Assembly (NCBI RefSeq): GCF_033118175.1
Contig: NC_083685.1
Span: 131,829,501-131,893,500, forward strand
Length of the DNA: 64,000 nt
From: Dama dama
Taxonomy: Eukaryota; Chordata; Mammalia; Artiodactyla; Cervidae
Direction: 5' to 3'
Part shown: positions 24,455 through 34,904 of the stretch, piece by piece
Numbering within the stretch: the first letter of the stretch is position 1
Layout of the letters: every line of letters starts with the position of its first letter
Translations under genes and position numbers: made by a program
Notes under the pieces: model-generated
Told to the model about the DNA's origin: nothing
Database searches by the model: none
What the model saw: the letters and a program-made list of their open reading frames with translations, nothing else

Positions 24455-24592
24455 TCCTTCTGGAGTGATAAAATGATCAGGAACTACATACAGGTGCTGG
24501 TTGTACTAAATGACACTGAAGTGTGCACTTTAAAGGGTGAGTTTTATGTTCTACGAACTCCACCTCAATTAGAAATAATAATAGCAAGTCCA
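24455..24592 (+). repeat. L1M 3'-end fragment
   Basis: The words 'ggagtgataaaatgatcagg', 'gcactttaaagggtgagttt' and 'acctcaattagaaataataa' match the terminal part of old L1 elements, which end in a 'ttatgttctacgaactccac'-like block. There is no coding capacity. Confidence 0.65.
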
Positions 24593-25659
24593 GGTATGCA
24601 AAATGCCACAAAGGGGTGCCTCACAAGCCTGTCTCAGGGGAGCCTGGCTGAGGCGGGGGTCAGGGAGGGACTCAGAGGGACTCTCAGAAGCCAAGCCCTG
24701 AAGGAGCTGCCCACGTAAAGACAGGTGAGGGGCACACGGCCAGGGTGGGTGCAGAAGCAGAGAAGCCTAGGGCAGGGTGAGCGAGGAGGCGAGGGGTTAG
24801 GGTTAGGGATGAAGCCTCCCCCACCTATCCTGACTGACCGTGTCTCCTGGCCAAGGGACACCACCCCCTTCCCGGCGGCTCCAAAATGGCTTTACACTCG
24901 CTCGTCTGAGCCCAGCTGCAGACAGCACACTGCAGTCCTCGCCGCTGCAGACGCGGAGAAGACCCTGTCCAGTGGAGATGGCGGTGGGCCTGAGGCGCTG
25001 GTGTGGGCAGGGAGGGAGCATCTGAGGGGCTCAGCTCGGCCATGACCTCCTCCGGACCCCAAGCGGCCCCCAGGAGTGAGGAGAATGGTCCAGCCAAGGT
25101 CCCAGGGCTGCTTGCTGGAACAGGACACCTGATTTCTTGGCCTGGTTCCAGTAGATCGATGCCAGAAATGTAAGGAACTGCAGCAACTCTTCCCTAAATT
25201 GTCGTCGCAGCTCCCAGCATTGTCCTGACGGTGGTGTTTTCCTCTCAAAGAGCCTTTTCTATTAAAGCAGCCTGGTGACGAGGAGCCGCACAAGGGAGAG
25301 TGAGCGCGAGGCCCAGCTCGCCCAGCCCGTCCGCCCCGCACCCGGGCTCTGGACCCTAAGCCAGCCCGGGGTGCCCTGAGGCAGACAGAACCGGCCACCG
25401 GCGGCCATGCCTCCCTCACCGCGCGCACGGGGCCCTGCCAGGTGCCTGGCCCGCACAGGGCCCAGTGGTCATCCTCACCCCCATCTCCTCTCACGGCTTT
25501 TCCTGGAGACAGAAGGCGACTTTCGCATTTTTCATAGAGCTGGGGCCACAGCAGCTCAGGGTCGGGCTCAGAACCTCTTGGCCAGGGCTCCCGGCTGCCA
25601 CCTCGTGCTCTTCCTGCTCCCCACTTCAGGCTCTATCTCTTTCCAGGGCAGGAAATACG

Positions 25660-25771
25660 CATATGTGTATCTGAGTGTGTGTGTGTGTGTGTGTGTGAGG
25701 GGGAATATGTGTGTGTGTATCTGAGTGGGGATGTGTGTGTGGAGCATGTGTATGTGTGTGTCTGAGGGGGA

Positions 25772-25803
<32 letters not shown>

Positions 25804-25875
25804 CTGAGCAGAGATGTGTGTGTGGAGCATGTGTATGTGTGTTTATTTCTGAGGGGGATGTGTGTGTGGGAAGCA

Positions 25876-25915
<40 letters not shown>

Positions 25916-26365
25916 TGTCTGAGGGAGGATGTGTGTGTGGGAAGCATGTGTGTGTGTGTGTGTGTGTGTCTGAGGGGAGGTGTGTGTGTGTGTGTGTGTG
26001 TCTGTGTGTGTGTGTCTGAGGGGGGATGTTTGTGTGTGTGTGTCTGAGGGTGTGTGTGTGTGTATCTGAGCAGAGATGTGTGTGTGCGAAGCATGTGTGT
26101 ATCTGAGGAGGAATGTGTGTGTGTGAGGAGTGTGTGTGTGTGTGTGTGTATCTGAGCAGGGATGTGTGTGTGTGTGGAGCATGTGTGTGTGTGTCTGAGG
26201 AGGAATATGTGTGTGTGAGGAGCATGTGTATGTATGTGTGTCTGAGGGGGGATGTGTGTGTGTATATGGGTGAGTGTATGAATGTGTGTGTGTGAGAGGA
26301 GCATATGTGTGTGTGTATCTGAGTGGGGGGTGTGTGTGGAGCATGTATATGTGTGTGTATGGGTG
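25660..26365 (+). repeat. Compound TG-rich satellite
   Basis: About 700 bp of (TG)n runs punctuated by recurring spacers such as 'tctgagggggaatgtg', 'tctgagcagagatgtg' and 'ggagcatgtgtatgtg'. It is therefore a higher-order repeat made of microsatellite plus spacer and not a plain dinucleotide array. Alternating purine-pyrimidine runs of more than 20 bp give Z-DNA potential. Cys/Val-rich frames on the + strand and His/Thr-rich frames on the - strand across it are artefacts of the repeat. It should be highly length-polymorphic. Confidence 0.96.
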
Positions 26366-27377
26366 CACGTCAGTGTTGGGAAGCAGAGCCTGTGTTTAGG
26401 GTCTCCTTAGAAGTCGGCCCCTCCTTCTCCTCACCATGGCCCATGACAGGGAGGAGGGCATGGACATTCTCTCTCCTCTTTGAAGCAGTCAGGTTTCTCA
26501 AAGTGTGGACCCCTAAAGAAGTCCCTGCTGTGACATTTGAATACTGTCCCCTTTCCTTCGCCGAGGAACGAAGGAAAGACTTCCACTAACACCAGTGCCA
26601 GGTGCTCTGTAGGCCAGCCCATCATCCCAGCTCCTGAGGAGGCAGGTAGGTGGCCAGGTGGCTTTCCTGAAGTCAAACGCTGCCAAAGTCATGGCTGAGC
26701 CCAGGGCTGTCGGCCTCAAAAGCAAGGTGCCCTCGACAGCTTCCTGTGCCCCCGGGAGGAACCACTTCAGAGGCATCTCCAGATGCTGCGAGTCACCAGA
26801 GGGGCCACAGAGACTGAGTCCCAAGACACTCAGCTGAAAACACAGGTCCTGCCAGAGTGGAGAGGACAGGCAGCCACAAAGAACAAGGGCCATGGCAGGC
26901 AAGAAAGGGATTCTCACCCATTCCCGTTTATTCCCAGGATCATGGGCTCTGACTGTGGGCGCAGAGTCACATGCAGGGGCCAGCAGTGAGGTGAGACAGT
27001 CCCATGAATAATTCCAGGTGGACAATGATCCTCAGGACAAGTATGGTCCAAAGGCTGGGAGAGTGAGAAGAGGACTGTCCTGTCAGGGCCCCGCCTCCTG
27101 GGTGGACTGTTAAGTGAAAAGGCAAGGGGCCAAAGAGTATTCTGCAAAGAAAAAAATGGAAGAGAGAGACAGAGAGGGAAGAAGGACTGACTATGGATAT
27201 AGAAAGGACAGAAGAAACAAGACAATAGCTGCTTTCAGGGGAGGAACTGGGTAGCTCAGAGCCTATGTTTTAATTATTCACCAAAACTCTGTACTTTATT
27301 ACTCATTCAAAATTAACTACTTTTACTTAAAAGTTAGCAACCAGAACAAAGACATATCACACAGGGGAGCGGCCACC

Positions 27378-27735
27378 TATGCCCTGCCTCGCCCACCAGA
27401 CCCTGCTCCGCCCACCAGCCCTTACCCCGCCCACCAGCCCTTACCCCACCCACCTATCCCTGCTCCGCCCACCTATCCCTGCTCCGCCCACCAGCCCTTA
27501 CCCCGCCCACCAGCCCCTGCTCCGCCCACCTATGCCTGCCCCGCCCACCAGCCCTTACCCCGCCCACGAGCCCCTGCCCCGTCCACCAATCCCTGCCCGG
27601 CCCACAAGCCCCCACCCCACCCACCTCCCTGCCCCGCCCGCCTGACCTGCTCTGCCCACCAGTCCCTTCCCCGCCCACCTCCCTGCTCCGCCCACTAGCC
27701 CCGCCTCCTCCCTCACCCCGCCCCCGTTGAGGGTC
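27378..27735 (+). repeat. C-rich minisatellite next to exon 4
   Basis: About 17-20 degenerate units of 18-20 bp built on CCGCCCACC plus 'agccctta', 'tatccctgct' or similar. The + strand is almost free of G outside the CCGCCC core, so the opposite strand is G-rich. The core resembles KLF/SP-family CACCC and GC boxes. The array stops roughly 40 bp before the CACNG4 exon 4 acceptor, so it lies where branch-point and polypyrimidine signals would be read. Confidence 0.93.
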
Positions 27736-27775
27736 TAAACTCTCCCTCCCGCCCCCTTTCCGGATCCCCTTTCAG

Positions 27776-28296
27776 GCCTCAGTAATATCATCGGCATCAT
27801 CGTCTACATTTCCAGCAACACGGGCGACCCCAGTGACAAGCGCGATGAAGACAAAAAAAACCATTACAACTATGGCTGGTCTTTTTACTTCGGAGCCCTG
27901 TCGTTCATTGTGGCCGAGACCGTGGGTGTCCTGGCGGTAAACATTTACATTGAGAAGAACAAGGAGCTGCGGTTTAAGACCAGACGTGAGTTCCTCAAGG
28001 CCCCCTCCTCGTCGCCCTACGCCAGGATGCCGAGCTACCGGTACCGGCACCGACGATCGCGGTCCAGCTCCAGGTCAACCGAGGCCTCGCCTTCCAGGGA
28101 CGCGTCGCCGGTGGGGCTGAAGATCACCGGGGCCATCCCCATGGGCGAGCTGTCCATGTACACACTGTCCAGGGAGCCCCTCAAGGTGACCACGGCCGCC
28201 AGCTACAGCCCGGACCAGGATGCTGGCTTCCTGCAGGTGCACGGCTTCTTCCAGCAGGACCTCAGCATGCTGAGCCGGAGGACCACGCCCGTGTGA
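27776..28296 (+). CDS. CACNG4: CACNG4 exon 4 (TARP gamma-4 C-terminus)
   Basis: This last coding exon follows the acceptor 'ggatcccctttcag' and holds 172 complete residues and a TGA stop. It encodes the rest of helix 3 (GLSNIIGIIVYIS), the second extracellular loop with NTGDPSDKRDEDKKNHYNYG, helix 4 (WSFYFGALSFIVAETVGVLA) and a long cytoplasmic tail. The tail has an Arg/Ser-rich stretch (RYRHRRSRSSSRSTEASPSR), a likely kinase-target region as in stargazin. It ends in RRTTPV, the class I PDZ ligand that binds PSD-95-type scaffolds. Adding a usual exon 1 gives about 321 residues. The human protein is 327 as remembered, and the difference lies at QQDL|SMLSRR near the end. Confidence 0.98.
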
Positions 28297-30411
28297 CCCC
28301 GCCCGGCCTGTCCGTGCCAGCCTCTCCCCAGATCGGCTGCCTGGACCCCACGGGGCCTCTGACCCCTAGGATGGACTGAGGACAGACTAAAGCCAAACCC
28401 CACCCTCCCAGGTCCCCAAATGCGAGGAGGGCTGGCTTGGAGCGAAGCCCCGGGGAGACAAGAACTGGAAGCGAGATGGCTGACTTTATCCCCAAATGTG
28501 GCTTTTGATGCTGGGGGGGGGTGGGGTGGTCCCGAAAGCTCCCAGGAGGCCCCAGAGCCCTCCGGAGGCAGCATGGCCTGACCCATCTGGGAAACAAAAC
28601 CGAGCCATTATCTCCTCTTGGGAACAAATCCTGCCTGAAGAGCAGCGCTCCAGGGACCCCTCCCTGCCTGGCTTCCTGGGCCCCTGGAGCCTTTGGTCGC
28701 TGGTCAGCTGCTTTTGGACGCGAGGTTCCCGTGTCTGTGAGCCAGAGGCGAGGAAGCCGAGGCTCGTCCCTGCCTCTCTGTGTGTCTGTCTGTCTGTCCT
28801 GTCTCTGGCAGCGCCGGTTGCTGAGATGGCTGCGACCAGGAGGACAGAGCCTGTGACCACCTGGTGCTCTCGCTCTTGTGCCGTCCTGGGCCGCTGCCCT
28901 CGGCCTGGGCTCACCAAGGCCTGTGGCGGTATCTGAAGGTGGGGGGCTGGGCGTAAGTCAAAGGCTTTCCTCTTCACTTCTGGAAGTTTCTGCTCACAGA
29001 AAGGGCAGAATACACTGACTGATTCTACGGTCAGAGGAAAGGTGGCCGAGTGGCCTCTTACTGTGTCCCTTCCCACCCCTGCCCACTGGCCTGAGGAGCA
29101 GCACTGTCCCTCCTGGGGGTTCATGGGGATAGACCCTCCTCCCAGAGGGTGGCAACAGGAGCCTGGACTTTGTGCAAGAAAGGGAGACCCGAGGGTGAAC
29201 AGCGAGGAAAAGCCCCATTTCCTAGGTGGTCACTCATCAGAAAAGCCAGGACACTCGTTCCCTCTTGAAAAGCAGCACCAGCCCCTGCCCCACCCCAGTG
29301 ACTGTCATTTATGCTGCCACCACCCAAAAGCAGCGGCTAAGTGGACGTCCCAGCCCCGGGAAGGGAGGCTGGCAGGTTCCACAGGTGGTGTTTGTCTGGC
29401 TGTTTCTGCCCCAGAAGTGAGCAGAGAACCTGGAAGCCTGTCGGTCTCAGAGGATTGCTTTCTGGAGCCGACCCTCTTTTATATAAATGCGGGCTTTCTA
29501 ACGACAAACCCTTTCTTACTTTTTGAAACTTGGCGATGGCTCTAGAGCAGTTGTCTGTGATCCCAGTAGCTGTCATACTTAGAAGTGACAAGCAAACTCT
29601 TACCTCAGCCACCTGCTCACGGACCCCCCCCGGGGCGGACTTGGCCCCAGGAGTTCAGTCCGGGTCACGGTCACTGCTCTCCTCCGCTGCCCCCAGAGGG
29701 TGCCCCTGCCTGTCCCGCCCCAGTGACTGTGTGCCCCGGTGACCGCGTGCCAGGGCCCTTCTGCTTGCTCGAAACCCTTCCCCCCGTCGAGGTTGGCTTT
29801 GTGTGCTCCGTCCAAGCATGTGCAGCCACGAGTGCTGGAGTGTCCAGGCGCGGCCCGCCCCCGCCCTGTCCCCCTTCCCTCTCCAGGCCCTGACACCACC
29901 TCACCAGGCTGGAAGGACGGGGCGAGATCTGGGGTCCCGTCCCCCAGCAAGGTCACTTCGAAAAGCAGGCAGCCTTGTCCTTCCTTCCATGTCGGCCACT
30001 TCCTCCTGCCTCCCCGGGAGCGTCTCTCGTCTCATGGAGAAAGCTGTGTTCCAATGAATCCTACCTCTCACCCAGTCCCAGCAGAGAATGCGGGGCCCAC
30101 TCTCGGGACCAGGAAAGGGATGGGAGGGACGGAGAGCAGGGAGCAGAACACCTCAGCGCCTCTGGTCGTCACAGCCTTTCTCTCCCACCCCCCGCCTGGG
30201 CGCCAGTCGCCCCCTGTCGAAGCCCGCCCGTCCCTGCACCCCAGGGGCACTGGGAGGCCCGTGCCTGTGCCCCCCACGCCCCCATGCCCTCCACCCTTCC
30301 ATCCTGCCCTTGTGTCTCGCCAGTTACACACCTGTGACTCCTGTACTTACTACTGGTTTGGGGTTGTTAGTTCCGTCTTTTTTTTAATTAAATAAAAACA
30401 TTTTTAAAGCA
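28297..30411 (+). other. CACNG4: CACNG4 3' UTR
   Basis: The 3' untranslated region runs from the TGA to a predicted cleavage site just past the AATAAA at 30391-30396. Its length of about 2.1 kb is plausible for this gene. It is GC-rich for most of its length and turns A/T-rich in the last 60 bp. I see no interspersed repeat in it. The end is inferred from the poly(A) signal; a short alternative UTR cannot be excluded. Confidence 0.75.
30391..30396 (+). terminator. CACNG4: CACNG4 poly(A) signal
   Basis: A canonical AATAAA sits after a T-run and is followed 10-15 nt later by 'aaagca', a likely cleavage site. A T/C-rich then GT-containing stretch follows downstream. It is the only canonical signal in a good setting after the CACNG4 stop. 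Confidence 0.75.
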
Positions 30412-32347
30412 TTCTCCTCTTGATGTTGGGCGGGGAGGGGGAGAGCTCCCTTCAAGTCCTTGTGAGCAGTCAGTGTCCTTGGGTCCGGGAGACCCCTGAG
30501 AAGAAGGGGAGAGGAGGGTGGATCCTGTACTGGCCAAGGCTGGTTCTCTGCTTCTTGTCTGGGCCACTGGCTGCCTCCCTGTCCCCACCAGCTGGGTTTA
30601 GGCTCCTCGGTGGGTCCACGGAGCTGCCTGTTCACAGAAGAGGGGCAGGCCACCCCTGTGTGGTGCGGACATCTGAGCAAGCCAGGTCCGTCTTCAGAAC
30701 CTGCAGGATGCGTCCGGCCAGACAGAGCCACAGGCTCAGGGGTGCTAAGCTGCCCGGTGGGCTTCTGACAAGTCCAGTAACCAGCCTCCGTCTCCTCCAG
30801 ATTCCTGAATGAATGAGAAATAGAGGATTCCCGTCCCCAGGTGTGAGATTTATGCCTGGAGGAGCTGGACGGGAGGATGTGGCTCCAACCACAGGCCAAA
30901 TGGGAAGAGGGACCCCACAGCAGCACCTCCCCCCACCACCACCGGAGCCCTGGCGCCCCTGCTTCCAGTCACACCCCCCTTTCTGGACGGATTCTATGAG
31001 TCTCCCTCCCAGGAGCCCTGGACTTCTCTGGTCTCTCGGAGCGGAGATGCACAAGCCTCTCAAGCCCCCTTCACGAGAAGGCTGGTGGTGTGACTCCCGC
31101 AGGGAGGCTGGGGGCCCGGCGTCCCCGCATCCCAGCCCATACGGCCACAGGAACCTCCCCTGACCTGTCTGAACGTTCGGCCCTGGCCTTTTAACCCTCC
31201 TTCCTCCTGCCTGAGGCGGGCCACCGGAGAAACTGATGTTCCCAGATGCACGGAGCCGCTGGGTCCTGGGGCGGGAGACCCACCCCTCCCCTGACCCCGG
31301 CTGAGCTCCGGACTCGCGGCTCCAAGCGGGAGCCAAGCCACCCCGCGTCAGCGCCAGGTGCCGACAGTTCTGTTTATTCTTAGCCCCAAGGAAACTCTGG
31401 CTCAGCACAAGCTCTGCGGCCGCCCTGGGCAGATGCCCGTGCGGTCTGCATTTAGTGACACGCTATGGCCTCCGTCCAATGTGGGGCTCTCATGGTCATG
31501 TGTTTCTGTTCAGCTACAAATTCTGCCTCAATAACCTGCAGGGTAAAATCTGAGGGAACTGACTAGAGGCGGATGTTCTAGGGCCCCAATCAAGAACCCC
31601 CAGGCCCCTCCTCCAGCCCCACCTCACCCTGCACCCATATCACTCAGACAGATGACACAGCCAGCCACCCCGAATGCAGAATGGCTTAATCAATGCAAGT
31701 GTATCTCTCACTCGTGAAGTCCCATCAGTGGGGTGGGTGGGAGATGCTCTGCTCCCCATGGTCAATCACAGGTTCAGAGCCCCACGCCGTGCAGGCTCTG
31801 CCGTCTTCCAACACAAGCATCTAAGGTCACCCTTGGCATTGACCGCCAGTGGGCAGATAGAGGGAAAGAGCAGGTGAGCTTGAGTAGAGGGTGTTGTGAG
31901 AAGTTTTAATGGACCAGGAAGCTGTGGCTCCACCTTCCACCCACGTGCCACTGCCCAGAGCTCAGGGCCACGGTCACACCTGACAGCCAGAGGAGAGGGG
32001 ATGTGCAGCCTAGCCCCAGCGGGAAGGAATGTCGTTTGGGGCACAGCTGGTCACTCTCAGCTCTGGGTCTGTGTCTGGGCACCTCCCTTTTTTGCCTCCC
32101 CCTCCCCAATCTTCCTAGGAGTGCCTGCTTGGAGCCGACCCCTTTGCTGGGACTGCATTCACCGCTGTGTGTCCTGAGTCCCTCCCTCAGCTCCAGAGTT
32201 GAAATCTGGCCTCTGCTGTGCTCTGGATGTCACATCTGTAAAATGGGTCCAGCAACCTTCTTTCTGGGTTAGAGGAACAGGCTCAAGCTCAAGTCTTGAC
32301 ACGAACAAGAACCAGAATTACATCCAGAATTACTGGATGCCAGGACC

Positions 32348-32683
32348 AGCATGTGAAAGTGAAAGTCACTCAGTCGTGTCCGACACTTTGCAACCCCATG
32401 AATTATGGCCTGCCAGGCTCCTCTGTCCATGGGATTCTCCAGGCAAGAATACTAGAGAGGGTTGCCATTCCCTTTTCCAGGGGATCGTCCCAACTCAGGG
32501 GTCCAATCCAGGTTTCCCACTTTCCAGGTAGATTCTTCACCATCTGAGCCACCAGGGAAGCCCAAGGATACTGGAGTGGGTAGCTTATCCCTTCTCCAGG
32601 GGAGCGTATCGACCCAGGGATGGAACTGGGGTCTCCTGCATTGCAGTGGACTCTTTACCAGTTGAGCCACCAGGGAAGCCCAG
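32348..32683 (-). mobile_element. Bov-A2 SINE (dimeric)
   Basis: The reverse-orientation unit 'gtcactcagtcgtgtccgac' to 'gagccaccagggaagcccaa' is followed directly by a second half-unit that again ends 'gagccaccagggaagccca'. This head-to-tail dimer is typical of Bov-A2. Confidence 0.93.
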
Positions 32684-32845
32684 GACTAGCATGGGCGGCA
32701 GGTACTCAAGAGTTCCTTCATCCAGTGTCTCGTCACAGAAGAGAAATCAAGTCCAAAGAAGGAGGTGAGGGTGGTGGAAGGGGTAATGAAAGGAAAGAAG
32801 GGATGTTTTTGAGGATTTTCATAACAAACCCAAAAGTAGACAGCA

Positions 32846-33185
32846 CTCGCCTGGCAGTTCTCGAGTGGGGTGTCTTTACTTCTGGGACAAGTGTCTGGAG
32901 ACATTCCTAGTTGTCAGGACTGGGAAGATGTGCTGCTGGCATCTGCTGCTGGGAAGACCGGCAGAGGCCAAGGATGGTTCAGTCGCTCAGTCGTGTCCGA
33001 CTCTTGCAACCCCATGGACTAGAGCCTGCCAGGCTTCTCTGTGGGATTTCCCAGGCAAGAATACTGCAGTGGGTTGCCATTTCCCTTTTCCAGGCTAAGG
33101 ATGCTGCTGCTAAATATCCTACAGGGCACAGCCCCTCCCCTACTCCCAAGAATGATCTGGTCCAAAATGTCAGTGATTCCCAGGC
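32846..33185 (+). repeat. MER20 remnant split by a SINE
   Basis: The first part has 'gtgtctggagacattcctag' and 'gtgctgctggcatctgctgc'. After the SINE at about 32976-33097 the text resumes with 'ggatgctgctgctaaatatc', 'ctacagggcaca' and 'gatctggtccaaaatgtcag'. This is the MER20 order on the + strand. Confidence 0.75.
32976..33097 (-). mobile_element. Partial Bov-tA SINE in MER20
   Basis: In reverse orientation: 'cagtcgctcagtcgtgtccg', 'gcaaccccatggactagagc', 'gtgggttgccatttcccttt'. It lacks the tRNA-like head and interrupts the MER20 copy. Confidence 0.88.
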
Positions 33186-33989
33186 TGGGTTTTTCAGGGA
33201 GGGAGACTGAGACCCAGAAAGTGTGAAGATCACACAGAGGGTTTTTGTTACTTGCATATAGGCTGTGGACGTACTAGGAACCTCACTCATTTATTCTTAG
33301 TGTTTCCTTCCCTGCAGCGAGCCAACAGTTTTGAAAACAGAAGTCAGGAGATTGAAGAAGGAAATGGAAAAAGGCCTACCCTGGGGCGGGGTAGGTGTGC
33401 CTGATCCCTGAGTCTGGGGACAAAGGGCTGATGGAATCGAACCCAATGGCAGTGGGAGAATAAGCCCGGAATCCTGGCCCAGGTGGACACCCGGCCTCCC
33501 AGCTCTGCAGTGAGCTCCCCCACCCACACCCCGCTACAGCAAGAGTTAGAAGGCCTGGGGTCACATCCTCCAGGCAGCCTCAGGCATTCACCCCGCTCTC
33601 CCAGAGCCGAGTTCCCTCCCAGATCAGGGGAGGAAGGAAAGGCTTCCCTCTGGGGCTGTTGGGAGAAGGGACAGATTTGACCTTCTGCAAACATCCGTAA
33701 AGTCCCCCTTGAAGGGAGCTTTCAGGAGTGTCTGTTGACTAAGGAAACAACACTCAAGGAATTCCCCAGAAGGAACTGGTCCATGAGAGTTCTGGGAGGC
33801 AATGCTCTGACAGCCCGGCCACAGCGGGTCTCTGTCCAGCACACTCTGGTTTGGGAGAAACCTGTCATCCGGCCCATGCAGGCGCCGGGTGCGCCCCCAG
33901 AAGAGGGCTGCCCTCCCACCAGCTTCTCCAGCTGGTGCCGTCTCCCCTGTCTCAGTGGTCCCTGGGAAGATGTTCTCTCTGCAGACCCT

Positions 33990-34107
33990 GTGACCCGCCA
34001 GCCCCATGAGGACTTCCCAGTTCCACACAGGTGATAACTGCAAGGGAAGTGACCCCCCAGCCCCACGAGGACTTCCCAGTTCCACACAGGTGATAACTGC
34101 AAGGGAA
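33990..34107 (+). repeat. 59-bp tandem duplication
   Basis: Two adjacent copies of 59 bp start at 33990 and 34049. They share 'gaggacttcccagttccaca' and 'caggtgataactgcaaggga'. They differ at only a few positions, so the duplication is recent or homogenised. No known element was recognised. Confidence 0.93.
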
Positions 34108-34589
34108 GGGTCCTGGGCTGGGTCCCCAGCATGGAGTTGGAAAGAAGGCAGGCCTGTGGAAAGGAGACGCTGGGGGTGGGGGTGGGGCCTCCCTGCAGGG
34201 AACTCAGAACCAGCCACGTGACCCCCTGTGCTGGTTCCCAATATAGCACAGGCCACCTGCCTGGCCATCCGCCCTGCCCTGGAGCTGGGTGGGGGAGCAG
34301 GGACTGAGGAGGCCTCTGAAGCCAGAGCGGGAAAGGGGCAGATACACCTGATACAGATATTTTTAAACCTGCAGCTTCCAATAAAACTGCCTCAGGAGCA
34401 GAGGTCTGCGATCAAAGAGGGTGATGGACCCACCTGCTCACAGTCACAACTGCAAGAGACTGGGGCTGGAGGGACCTGGGGTCCTGACCTTTGTCCCTTG
34501 ACAAAAGTTCGCAGAGATACATTAACCCCCATGAGATCTCCCCTGATGCCGGGAAAGACTGAAGGCTGGAGGAAAAGGGAATGAAGGCA

Positions 34590-34740
34590 GATGAGATGGT
34601 TGGATGGTGTCACTGGCTCAGTGGACATGAATTTGAGTAAACTCCAGGAGATACTGAAGGACAGGGGGACCCTGGTGTGCTGCAGTCTGTGGGGCCACAA
34701 AGAATCAGACACAACTGAGCAACTGAACAACAACAAGGAG
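34590..34740 (+). mobile_element. BovB/ART2A-type SINE 3' half
   Basis: The sequence runs 'gatgagatggttggatggtg', 'gacatgaatttgagtaaact', 'ggccacaaagaatcagacac', 'aactgagcaactgaacaaca' and an A-rich tail. It has the same layout as the copy at 19221-19372. Confidence 0.92.
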
Positions 34741-34904
34741 ATCTCCAGAATCCATTCATTAAATTGCAAATAATCAGGTGCTTTTTAAAACAAACAATAC
34801 TTATATTTTTCTCATTCTAGGAGTATTATACTTTACTTTTTAAAAATCTGCAAAACACAGAAAAGTTAAAAAAGGAAACAGTACCAACCAAAAGCCCGCC
34901 ACCT

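Larger units (their letters stand above)
24302..27775 (+). other. CACNG4: CACNG4 intron 3
   Basis: This intron is dominated by repeats: an L1 3' remnant (24455-24592), a 0.7-kb TG-rich satellite (25660-26365) and a CCGCCCACC-type minisatellite (27378-27735) that ends about 40 bp before exon 4. In the remaining stretches, about 24593-25659 and 26366-27377, I see no gene, RNA or well-supported repeat. A short telomere-like GGGGTTAGGGTTAGGG lies at 24793-24808. Confidence 0.9.

Noticed and set aside
25568..26368. 266-residue His/Thr-rich frame and Cys/Val-rich frames
   Set aside because: Pure translation of the TG/CA satellite; no start context or flanking coding signal.
33624..34381. Two overlapping minus-strand frames of 214-219 residues
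   Set aside because: They read through the 59-bp tandem duplication; no domain similarity and no transcript signals.
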